Shown here piece after piece: positions 1-6,514 of a stretch of DNA of 7,388 nucleotides (position 1 is the stretch's first letter; every line of letters starts with the position of its first letter). Location: contig JAITDL010000020.1 of the NCBI GenBank assembly GCA_031282565.1, positions 1-7,388 of the forward strand, read 5' to 3'. Source of the DNA: Puniceicoccales bacterium (GTDB lineage: Bacteria; Verrucomicrobiota; Verrucomicrobiia; Opitutales; JAIRLM01). The position numbers and the translations under genes were made by a program. Under the pieces are notes generated by a model, which worked only from the letters and a program-made list of their open reading frames with translations, did no database searches and was not told where the DNA came from.

Positions 1-1
1 T

Positions 2-1462
2 AACGCCAAAGCGAAGGCGATTGTCGACGAAATAGTTGCAATGGAAAAAGGCCTGGAAGAACTGAAAAGCAGAAAACCTCTGCGCCCGCCAGCCGCTATG
101 CCGTCGGCGAATGTTCAAACCGCCGGTAAAACTTTATCTAACTTCGAACGCGTTTTTCTTATGCCATTTGTACTTCGGTGGCGCAGGACAACCGAAGTCG
201 CTGCCTGCAAAACTGTCCACGTTGTAGAATTGTCATTTGGCGATTGGACGGCGAGGATTTTGCTGACCATCCTAACGGCGGGGATAATCTGGCTCTGCGC
301 ATATTTCGTTGCTAAGCGACGTATGTCTAGCAATGGGAGTGTGCTATGGAAATTTTTACACGCTCCAGATCTCCGAGTTGCAGCGAAGCAAAAACTGATT
401 CAGCGATCAAACGATATCGAGCTATCAAATCTGTCAGTTTTTGATGGGCTTGGCAAAGTTGCTGAATATCTCTTTGGGTCAACCGCAGATGTTTACTCGG
501 CTATGGGTATCCTCCTCGACATTCGTAAAAGTCTTGCATGCTCCGGCATGGGCATATTAGATATGCAAAGCGCATTCTTCGGCTCCGACAGAAAGTTCCA
601 TCCGATTAGCGCTGAAAGTTTGTGCGTCAAAGCTGATGATGGGCGCAGCAGGGACGATGTGTGCCGAGATTTGTGTGCTGCGCTCAACCGCGTAGATAGT
701 TTGGCACTATGCCATGATGTGGATCCACTTGGCAAGGATAGAGAAATATGGAATTGGTTTATTGAAAATATCATAAACTGCGCTGCAGCCGAAGGAGCTC
801 TCATGCGCATTTACTGTGTCATGTGCAGTCTCGCCGGCACCATTTCGCAGAGCATTTCATGTAAGCCGGTAAAATGCTTTGAAGATTGCGCGATCGGTTG
901 CGCAGCGGCGACTGCAGCAGAAGTGGCAAAAACGGAAGCGCCTGCCGGTGTGGAGGCGGCCAAGTGGAAAAAAATGCAAGAAGCCGACTTGAAAGGAATT
1001 ATAACAGATGCAATCACCGGCGACGACGGATTCGATCAACACCAATGCAATGTGGAAACAAGATTTTTCGTCAAGCTGGTGGCAATGTACTTCAGGATTG
1101 ATCCATTTATCCCTCCGGCTTCAAATGGCGCATTTGTGCAGGAGTGCAGTTCCGCCATTGCGTATGCATTTAATGGTGATGAAGATGCGAACATTGACGA
1201 AGCTGCCGCCCAATGCATGGCGAAAAAGATATGTGCAATTGCTGCGCCAATCTTTCAGAGGATGCTTGGCGATGCCGTGAATGACAAAGGTGAAAATTGC
1301 TACGCAATTGCATGTGAAAAACTTGACGCGACTGCCGTATCCGCTGTATCCGGAAAGATCCACTTCCTCATGTCTGTAGTTGATGATATTCCACAACTCA
1401 ATTCAATGTACCATGAGAAAGTTCCGAAGCACATTCTTAGCCGGATCGAGGTATCTCCTTGA
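2..1462 (+). CDS. Repeat-unit membrane protein, 3' part of a larger gene (5' end outside window)
   Basis: I do not recognise this protein and propose no function. An ATG stands at 41, but the frame is open back to base 2. The extra residues (IVDEIVAMEKGLEELKSR around 20-73) resemble the ends of units in the next gene, so 41 is probably an internal Met and the gene is partial. After a Pro/Ala linker (PPAA near 90-100) comes one full unit: NFERVFLMPFV at about 140-172, then L-S-F-G-D-W (230-247) leading into one hydrophobic helix to about 313, closed by K-R-R. The following roughly 370 residues are soluble, apparently helical and Cys-rich (about 20 Cys in the ORF by hand count). They hold a V-K-x-D-D-x-R-S motif and D-P...W-N-W-F (722-760), both matched in the second unit of the next gene. 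No signal peptide is visible. The basic residues after the helix suggest a cytoplasmic C-terminal part (inference). It ends in Ser-Pro-stop, 30 bases before the next gene's ATG. Confidence 0.82.
   Translation, partial: NAKAKAIVDEIVAMEKGLEELKSRKPLRPPAAMPSANVQTAGKTLSNFERVFLMPFVLRWRRTTEVAACKTVHVVELSFGDWTARILLTILTAGIIWLCAYFVAKRRMSSNGSVLWKFLHAPDLRVAAKQKLIQRSNDIELSNLSVFDGLGKVAEYLFGSTADVYSAMGILLDIRKSLACSGMGILDMQSAFFGSDRKFHPISAESLCVKADDGRSRDDVCRDLCAALNRVDSLALCHDVDPLGKDREIWNWFIENIINCAAAEGALMRIYCVMCSLAGTISQSISCKPVKCFEDCAIGCAAATAAEVAKTEAPAGVEAAKWKKMQEADLKGIITDAITGDDGFDQHQCNVETRFFVKLVAMYFRIDPFIPPASNGAFVQECSSAIAYAFNGDEDANIDEAAAQCMAKKICAIAAPIFQRMLGDAVNDKGENCYAIACEKLDATAVSAVSGKIHFLMSVVDDIPQLNSMYHEKVPKHILSRIEVSP
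230..304 (+). repeat. Anchor module copy 1 of the membrane-protein family
   Basis: This segment encodes L-S-F-G-D-W-T-A-R followed by a hydrophobic run containing L-T-x-G-I-I-W and ending A-Y. It is the best conserved part of the repeat unit and matches copy 3 (2987-3061) at 21 of 25 residues. At DNA level the copies are visibly diverged at third positions, which points to old duplication with protein-level constraint rather than a recent copy. Confidence 0.85.
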
Positions 1463-1472
1463 CATTTCACCG
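1460..1472 (+). repeat. Gene-end repeat, copy 1 (TGACATTTCACCG)
   Basis: This includes the stop codon of the first family gene and the ten bases after it. It matches 4124-4136 at 12 of 13 bases, in the same position relative to the stop codon. The shared sequence continues outside the coding region, which suggests that the duplicated block included the 3' flank. A regulatory role, such as a processing site, is possible but unsupported. Confidence 0.55.
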
Positions 1473-1492
1473 TAGCTCAATAGTCATTGGCG

Positions 1493-4126
1493 ATGACCGT
1501 CGACGATGGACAGCGCGTTGAAGTATCCAATTTTGTTGGAACATTTTGCCTACCATTTATTTGCGCAGCTGCCGCTGTGACGCTTCCCGCGCTCGTTGAG
1601 AGGGTTGTGGTCGCAAAAGTTGCCACCGGCTGCCTGCTGCCGACGCGCAGTTTCGGCCAGTGGGTTGCGCTAATTTGCCTAAGCGTCCTAACTGTTGGCA
1701 TAGTTTGGATCGTCGCCAAAGCAATTGTTGGCAGAGACATGAAAAAAGATGGCAGTGCGGTGAAGGTCATCTACGACGCCGCGAAAAGCAGCGCGCCGGC
1801 GGCTGCGCCATCACTGCCAACAAAAGATGCCGATGGAGTGGTGAACTTCTTCATTAGGCCAGTGGGCGGCGGCACGCTTAGAGCCGATGAGCTATTTAAA
1901 GATTTGCTGTTGGGCATTAGACATGGGATGGTTGGGCTAAGCAATGGCGGGCTGAATGTCAAACAAACAATTAATGATGTGCTGCTGTGCAGCGATGAAG
2001 AAAAATTGGCCGCGATTGGCAATATTGCCGAGGCGGTTAGGGAGCTGATCAATTGTGGAATCAAAGATAGAAATAAACCTAATAGACAAAAAATTGAGTG
2101 GACTGGCTCCAGTTGGGACGGCAATCCGAAAGAGAGGAATGCATTTTGTCTGCTATTTCTTCGCGCAGCAGAGCTTGACGAGTGTAGCAAAACATTAGAA
2201 CGCGCGATAGGTGGCAGCTCCGTTGCCATAGCGTACGATTTTCCCAGTTGTGATGGCACTAACAAAAGTCCCGTTTGCGAGGCAATTGCAAACGCGTTGC
2301 TGGGTGAGCCCGCGAAATTGGTTGGCAGGATTTGCCAAATTCTTGTCGAATGCGGATTCGACGATGCGCCTAAAAATGAGCAACTGGCAAATGCGTTCAT
2401 TGGAAAGCTGAAAACAGCAATGTCGTCTGCACATAATTTCAACGGAACAGCTCTGCTATCTTGGCTTGTCAGCGGTAAAGACAAACTCATTGAGCGTTTC
2501 ATATTCGACTCTATGCAGGGAATTGTCTACGCAAAGTGTGTCTCGATGAAAACGCGTATGGTGAAACCTGATGTCTATGGACAAGATGTAGATTCAGGCA
2601 AGATGGACGAAGCACTGGATAAAATTAGCCAGTTCATCTGTGGCCACCTTAGGACAGCTGCTGATGCGGTCGAAGACATGCAGGTGAAATTCGCCGATAA
2701 AGGCAGTGAGATTACAACAACAATTGGAGAGCGAATTGCCGAAGTAGTTAAGAATGATGAAAGAGTTAAACATTGCATAAAATGCATGAATGCCCTGTCC
2801 ACGGCTCTTGACCGTGCGGAAAACCTGCCGGACCTAGACATTGATTCCGTTGGAGCCGAAGAGACTCCGCCGGCTGCGAAGGCGACGATTGGAGATTTTG
2901 CACGGGTGTTTGTCTATCCGTTTGTTCGACTTAAATCTTCGGCGCCCACGGACGCGGAAACGGCGCTAGCCAGCACTGTCGAGCCGCTGTCATTCGGCGA
3001 CTGGACGGCGCGAATTCTCCTGACAGTACTTACAGTTGGCATAATCTGGATTGCTGCCTATGTGTGTTTTGTGCTGCGATTTTCCGCTAAAAAAGACACA
3101 TGCGTGAAAGCACTAGAAGCAAGCCAGGCGCAAGCGCTGGAAGCAGGTCAAACTTCAACCATTGATGCGCTTGCAAGGGCAGTCGACTACTTTTTTGAGT
3201 GGTCATGGCCAAAAAAAACATTTCACTCAAAACTTACGCACCTCATTACTTCTACGAAATACTACGGACGTATTGCCATGTTTAGCGACGGTGTTCTGCG
3301 CGTGCCATCTGCCGAAGCTTGCACGGTCAAAGAAAATGACGCGAGAAGTAATGAAGAAATTGTCTCCGACTTTTCTGCCGCGATTGAAGGCAATTTTAAC
3401 GGACTACTATGCATCAAGCTAAAAACAGGCATTGACCTAACCAAGGATCCGTTCCGCAGCGAATGGAACTGGTTCGTGCGTGAATTGTGGAGAAGTGGAC
3501 GTAGAGATGGCATGACCTCCGCTTTGCACGGACTCCAGAGTAACATTTTAAAAGCTGCCCTCTGTGAAGGAACCACGGAAAATAAACGCCGCAACAAGGA
3601 AATACGTAGTATTATCCGTAACGGATTCATTGGGGGCGTCGTACAGTTTGCTGTTTCGTCCATAGTCGCGTGCGGCGGCAATGATATACCTCAAGATAGA
3701 GTGGCCAATGATATTGAAGTGGATATTGAAGGTGGAATTTATGAACTTTTCTGTTCACGGCTATGCGCGAGAAAAACTGGCTTTGACGCATGCGGCGAGC
3801 TAGAAAAATGCATCTCTGGACGCAGCCCGTTTGAGGCGCTGTTTCACAATTGTATGGCCTGGCACATTGCCATAGACGAAACTGCCATAGATGAGGCTGT
3901 TAAGCGGCTTGCGCCGGAGCTGGAGTCGAAATTTAATGATGCTTTTGACGCCGCGATGAATTCCGTGATGGAAAGCGGGCGAAAGTGTTGCGATGTTTTA
4001 TGCGATGCACTTGGCGATATCGCGCCGCAGATTGAAATTATGAAGGCTGCAATTGCAAGGCTTGAAGGTGACCGTGGAATGCCAGTGCCGAGCCGCTTTT
4101 TGCCGCAGCGAGCCCCATCGCCATGA
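1493..4126 (+). CDS. Two-unit tandem-repeat membrane protein, paralogue of the upstream gene
   Basis: This is an unrecognised protein of about 877 residues made of two units of the same family as the upstream gene. Unit A (residues 1 to about 450) has two hydrophobic stretches, about 14-35 and 57-76. The second follows S-F-G-Q-W and carries L-T-V-G-I-V-W. The rest of unit A is soluble and diverged. A linker with T-P-P-A-A-K (near residue 460) leads to unit B: GDFARVFVYPFV, then L-S-F-G-D-W (W at 504) with a helix to about 526, V-K-x-N-D-x-R-S, D-P...W-N-W-F (3446-3475) and a Cys-rich C-terminal part ending Ser-Pro-stop. The anchor core of unit B matches the upstream gene at 21 of 25 residues; unit A matches unit B at 16 of 24. 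The start is uncertain: TTG at 1487 and ATG at 1493 are in frame and neither has a clear Shine-Dalgarno sequence. The gene probably shares a transcript with its upstream paralogue and possibly with dnaG, 48 bases downstream. Function is unknown; a membrane-anchored cytoplasmic role is inference. Confidence 0.85.
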   Translation: MTVDDGQRVEVSNFVGTFCLPFICAAAAVTLPALVERVVVAKVATGCLLPTRSFGQWVALICLSVLTVGIVWIVAKAIVGRDMKKDGSAVKVIYDAAKSSAPAAAPSLPTKDADGVVNFFIRPVGGGTLRADELFKDLLLGIRHGMVGLSNGGLNVKQTINDVLLCSDEEKLAAIGNIAEAVRELINCGIKDRNKPNRQKIEWTGSSWDGNPKERNAFCLLFLRAAELDECSKTLERAIGGSSVAIAYDFPSCDGTNKSPVCEAIANALLGEPAKLVGRICQILVECGFDDAPKNEQLANAFIGKLKTAMSSAHNFNGTALLSWLVSGKDKLIERFIFDSMQGIVYAKCVSMKTRMVKPDVYGQDVDSGKMDEALDKISQFICGHLRTAADAVEDMQVKFADKGSEITTTIGERIAEVVKNDERVKHCIKCMNALSTALDRAENLPDLDIDSVGAEETPPAAKATIGDFARVFVYPFVRLKSSAPTDAETALASTVEPLSFGDWTARILLTVLTVGIIWIAAYVCFVLRFSAKKDTCVKALEASQAQALEAGQTSTIDALARAVDYFFEWSWPKKTFHSKLTHLITSTKYYGRIAMFSDGVLRVPSAEACTVKENDARSNEEIVSDFSAAIEGNFNGLLCIKLKTGIDLTKDPFRSEWNWFVRELWRSGRRDGMTSALHGLQSNILKAALCEGTTENKRRNKEIRSIIRNGFIGGVVQFAVSSIVACGGNDIPQDRVANDIEVDIEGGIYELFCSRLCARKTGFDACGELEKCISGRSPFEALFHNCMAWHIAIDETAIDEAVKRLAPELESKFNDAFDAAMNSVMESGRKCCDVLCDALGDIAPQIEIMKAAIARLEGDRGMPVPSRFLPQRAPSP
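1649..1720 (+). repeat. Anchor module copy 2 (diverged)
   Basis: It encodes S-F-G-Q-W, then a hydrophobic run with S-V-L-T-V-G-I-V-W. It shares 16 of 24 residues with copy 3. Unlike the other copies, D-W-T-A-R is changed to Q-W-V-A-L, and a second, strongly hydrophobic stretch lies about 20 residues upstream, so this unit may form a two-helix hairpin. Confidence 0.75.
2987..3061 (+). repeat. Anchor module copy 3, inside the second family gene
   Basis: It encodes L-S-F-G-D-W-T-A-R and a hydrophobic run with L-T-V-G-I-I-W ending A-A-Y. It sits in the middle of the long open frame, after the Pro/Ala linker, showing that the gene consists of two in-frame units rather than one long domain. Confidence 0.85.
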
Positions 4127-4136
4127 CATTTCGCCG
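4124..4136 (+). repeat. Gene-end repeat, copy 2 (TGACATTTCGCCG)
   Basis: This is the stop codon of the second family gene and its 3' flank, matching copy 1 except for one A/G change. About 38-41 bases after the start of each copy both flanks also contain CGACGATGG (1501-1509 and 4162-4170), just inside or just before the following gene, which strengthens the idea of a copied junction. Confidence 0.55.
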
Positions 4137-4174
4137 GCTGTGCTTTTTTGATTGAACGCCGCGACGATGGCGCT

Positions 4175-5959
4175 ATGTCACGTGCCGTGGCCCGTATAAC
4201 TAAGACTTCCATACGGGCCCTGATGGAGCAGGTTGATCTGGCCGATGTCGTTGGCGCCTACGTATCTCTGCGGCGCTGCGGGAGTCTACTTCGCGGGTTG
4301 AGCCCGTTCAAGGAGGAGCGAACTCCGTCGTTTTTCGTCAATCCGGAGCGGCGCATCTTTAAGTGTTTCAGCACCGGGCACGGCGGCGATGCCATCACGT
4401 TTTTGCAGCTCAAGGAGCAGATGTCTTTCCACGAGGCCGTCGAATTTTTAGCAAAAAAATACTCATTTCAGCTGGAATTTGAGGACGGATCTTCCGGGGA
4501 CGGAGGGAGTTCCCGCGCGCTGCTGCTTTCAATCCACGAGCGCATGGCGGCCATCTACCGCGAAGCATTTTTTGCGCCTACGCCCCAGGCACATGTGGTG
4601 CGGATCTACTGGACCGAGAGGAGGAAATTTTCCCTGGATTGCGCCGAACGCTACGGCGTAGGATTTTCCCCAAGCGATTGGCATGGTGTTCTTAGGCAAT
4701 TCGTTGGCGCCTACGGCGAGGAAAGCCTCGTCGACTCAGGACTTTTTTTGCGGCCACAGAACAATCGCGACGTCATTTTGCCGCGCTTCCGTGGGAGGCT
4801 CATGTTTCCAATCGAAGACGGTCTCGGCCGCACCATTGCCTTCTCCGGTCGGACTTTGGATGGCATAACGCACCAGTCGGAGGCGGCGGCCAAGTACGTG
4901 AATTCTCCGGAGACGGCGATTTTCCATAAGAGTTCATCGCTGTTCGGGTTCGCGCGGGCCCGAGCCGCTCTCCGTGGCGCTGCTAATTTTTTGCTGACCG
5001 AGGGCCCGCTGGATTGCATTAGGTGCTGGGAATGCGGCCTGGCGGGCGCCGTTGCTGTCCAGGGGACGGCCGCCACGGCCCAGCACATGGCCATGCTGCG
5101 CCGCCATGCGCTTGAGGTGGAATGCCTAATGGATGGGGATGGAGCCGGGTCGGCAGCTGCGCTGCGCATGATTCCGCTCGCATTTCGTGCGGCTCTCGGA
5201 ATTAGATTTTTGCGGCTGCCAAGTGGCACGGATCCAGATGAATATCTTCTGGCGAACGGCGCTGCCGCCATGGGAGCCCTGCGGGAAAACTCACTGTCGC
5301 CCATTGATTTGCTCGTTGAATCCCATCTGCCAAACTGTGCGACGCTGTCCTATGCCCATCGTCAGCAGGGACTTCGGGAGATTCTTGCCGCCATCGGTGC
5401 CGCAGAGTCAAGCAGCGTGCGCATGGAGCTGATCGACGAGCTGTCGAGGAAGACAGGCATTGCGGTGGAGGCACTTCGCGAGGATCATCTGCGCTGGTCT
5501 CCGGCGGAGGCGCTTGCGGATGAAAAAAAACCGATTCACTGTGCGCCGCCGGTCCGTGCCGGCGACAATTTGCTTTGGGAATTTCTTCGCAGCGACGATT
5601 TGCGGCCGTTTTTGGCGGAACGTGTTCTGCCCGAATGGCTTGACGATGGCGATCGCGGCGAGCGGCTGCTTAACTACTTTATCGGCGAGTATTTGAACGG
5701 CGTTGACGTTAGAGAGGCCATTGACGGGCTCGACGGAGAGGATCGCAACTACGTCTGCGGCTTGCTCTTCATCGAAGATGAGGCTGCGTCAAATGGAGAT
5801 GTGGAATTGCGCATTGGCCGCTGTCTGGAGTGCATTCACGGCAGGTACGTGGAGCGGCAGTTGGCTGAAATTGGCGGAGATGGCAGCGATGCGGCGGCGA
5901 AGAGGCGCATGGAATTGCGGCGGGAGCTGAGACAATTTCGCGGTCAGGCGGTGACGTAG
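4175..5959 (+). CDS. dnaG: DNA primase DnaG
   Basis: DnaG makes the RNA primers for lagging-strand replication at the fork, working with the DnaB helicase. The ATG at 4175 gives 594 residues, a normal length, and places the zinc region as in E. coli DnaG; the in-frame TTG at 4148 only adds nine unlikely residues. Domains run in order. The N-terminal zinc-ribbon region (about 1-100) has LSPFKEERTPSFFVNP and FKCFSTGHGGDAITF. The catalytic core has RFRGRLMFPI, KYVNSPET, the TOPRIM glutamate in LTEGPLD (E276), QGT, and the acidic pair in MDGDGAG (D320, D322), then SGTDPDEYL. The C-terminal part (about 460-594) fits the helicase-binding domain by position. The zinc site is unusual: residues equivalent to E. 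coli C40, H43, C61 and C64 are S43, K46, C64 and T67, so only one ligand remains although the spacing is intact. The core looks fully functional. The gene follows the membrane-protein pair by 48 bases and is followed at once by folA, instead of the common rpoD neighbour. Confidence 0.96.
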   Translation: MSRAVARITKTSIRALMEQVDLADVVGAYVSLRRCGSLLRGLSPFKEERTPSFFVNPERRIFKCFSTGHGGDAITFLQLKEQMSFHEAVEFLAKKYSFQLEFEDGSSGDGGSSRALLLSIHERMAAIYREAFFAPTPQAHVVRIYWTERRKFSLDCAERYGVGFSPSDWHGVLRQFVGAYGEESLVDSGLFLRPQNNRDVILPRFRGRLMFPIEDGLGRTIAFSGRTLDGITHQSEAAAKYVNSPETAIFHKSSSLFGFARARAALRGAANFLLTEGPLDCIRCWECGLAGAVAVQGTAATAQHMAMLRRHALEVECLMDGDGAGSAAALRMIPLAFRAALGIRFLRLPSGTDPDEYLLANGAAAMGALRENSLSPIDLLVESHLPNCATLSYAHRQQGLREILAAIGAAESSSVRMELIDELSRKTGIAVEALREDHLRWSPAEALADEKKPIHCAPPVRAGDNLLWEFLRSDDLRPFLAERVLPEWLDDGDRGERLLNYFIGEYLNGVDVREAIDGLDGEDRNYVCGLLFIEDEAASNGDVELRIGRCLECIHGRYVERQLAEIGGDGSDAAAKRRMELRRELRQFRGQAVT

Positions 5960-5961
5960 GC

Positions 5962-5967
5962 GGTGAG
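5962..5967 (+). promoter_or_regulatory. Possible ribosome binding site for folA (GGTGAG)
   Basis: This purine-rich hexamer begins 3 bases after the dnaG stop codon and ends 4 bases before the ATG at 5972. It is an imperfect Shine-Dalgarno match with a short spacer, so it supports the 5972 start only modestly. It also contains the alternative GTG start at 5963. Confidence 0.3.
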
Positions 5968-5971
5968 CGCG

Positions 5972-6514
5972 ATGGGGCAAATTATTCTTCCCGAGGCAAT
6001 TCCGTCAATGCGGGCCATAGTCGCCATGGATCCCAGTGGCGTCATAGGGTTCCGCGGTCGCCTGCCGTGGCATCTGCCAGAGGACCTGCGTCTATTTCGC
6101 TCCATGACAATGGGCCACACGCTGCTAATGGGGAGGAAAACGTTCGAGTCACTTGCAAAGCCATTGCCTGGAAGGACTTGCTGGATTCTGTCGCGGCGAG
6201 GAGATGGCGATGGTCGCTTTCACCATGCTCCGGCGCAGGTATTTAGTTCCGTGGATGCCATGCTTCGGGCGGTTCGTGCGGAGTTACCGCCAATGAAATT
6301 TTGGGTGGCGGGCGGAGCGGAAATTTACAACCAGCTGGCACCACATTGCGTCGAAATCATTCAAACTGCGCTAGTTGATAACTATGCCGGAGACAGCCAC
6401 TGGCAAATTCCGCCGGGGTTTGTGCGCGGTGAAGTTATCCTGTCAACGAACAAATTTACGACCTACCGCTGGCATCGCTACTTCATGAACGAAGGTGGCT
6501 CCAAAATGACTTAG
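5972..6514 (+). CDS. folA: Dihydrofolate reductase
   Basis: This enzyme reduces dihydrofolate to tetrahydrofolate with NADPH in the cytoplasm, supplying one-carbon carriers for thymidylate and purine synthesis. The sequence shows the whole family pattern: MRAIVAMDPSGVIG, the substrate-site LPWHLPEDLRLF with the catalytic Asp (equivalent to E. coli D27), the NADPH-binding MGRKTFESL followed by PLPGR, the strand ILSRR, and VAGGAEIYNQL with the Gly-Gly pair. Near the C-terminus GDSHWQIP corresponds to E. coli GDTHFP, with Ser in place of Thr. Three starts are possible: GTG 5963, ATG 5972 and ATG 6008. The ATG at 6008 aligns best with the E. coli N-terminus. I chose 5972 because GGTGAG lies just before it and it is 12 bases past the dnaG stop, which suits translational coupling. 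The 3' end overlaps the convergent gene by 32 bp. No thyA is adjacent. Confidence 0.95.
   Translation: MGQIILPEAIPSMRAIVAMDPSGVIGFRGRLPWHLPEDLRLFRSMTMGHTLLMGRKTFESLAKPLPGRTCWILSRRGDGDGRFHHAPAQVFSSVDAMLRAVRAELPPMKFWVAGGAEIYNQLAPHCVEIIQTALVDNYAGDSHWQIPPGFVRGEVILSTNKFTTYRWHRYFMNEGGSKMT

Noticed and set aside
1459..1487. TTGACA at 1459-1464 as a -35 promoter box before the second membrane-protein gene
   Set aside because: It overlaps the stop codon, and at 16-18 bases downstream there is no acceptable -10 box (the best candidate is TAGTCA). It is better explained by the gene-end repeat.
1771..2502. Long minus-strand open frame of 243 codons
   Set aside because: It lies wholly inside the two-unit membrane-protein gene, whose frame shows clear repeats of the family anchor. 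The antisense product is Ser/Leu/Pro-rich with no domain, as expected of a shadow.
3262..3681. Minus-strand open frame of 139 codons
   Set aside because: It is antisense to unit B of the second membrane-protein gene, where the sense frame holds the conserved W-N-W-F motif.
4105..4149. Possible intrinsic terminator before dnaG (AGCC/GGCT stem followed by six T)
   Set aside because: The T run is real, but the stem is only about four pairs plus three more beyond an internal loop, with a loop of about 20 bases. It is too weak to call.
4148..4174. TTG at 4148 as the dnaG start
   Set aside because: It adds nine residues with no family match and lies right behind a T run without a ribosome binding site. 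The ATG at 4175 aligns well with known DnaG N-termini.
4711..5304. Minus-strand open frame of 197 codons
   Set aside because: It is antisense to the conserved TOPRIM core of dnaG and has no recognisable features.
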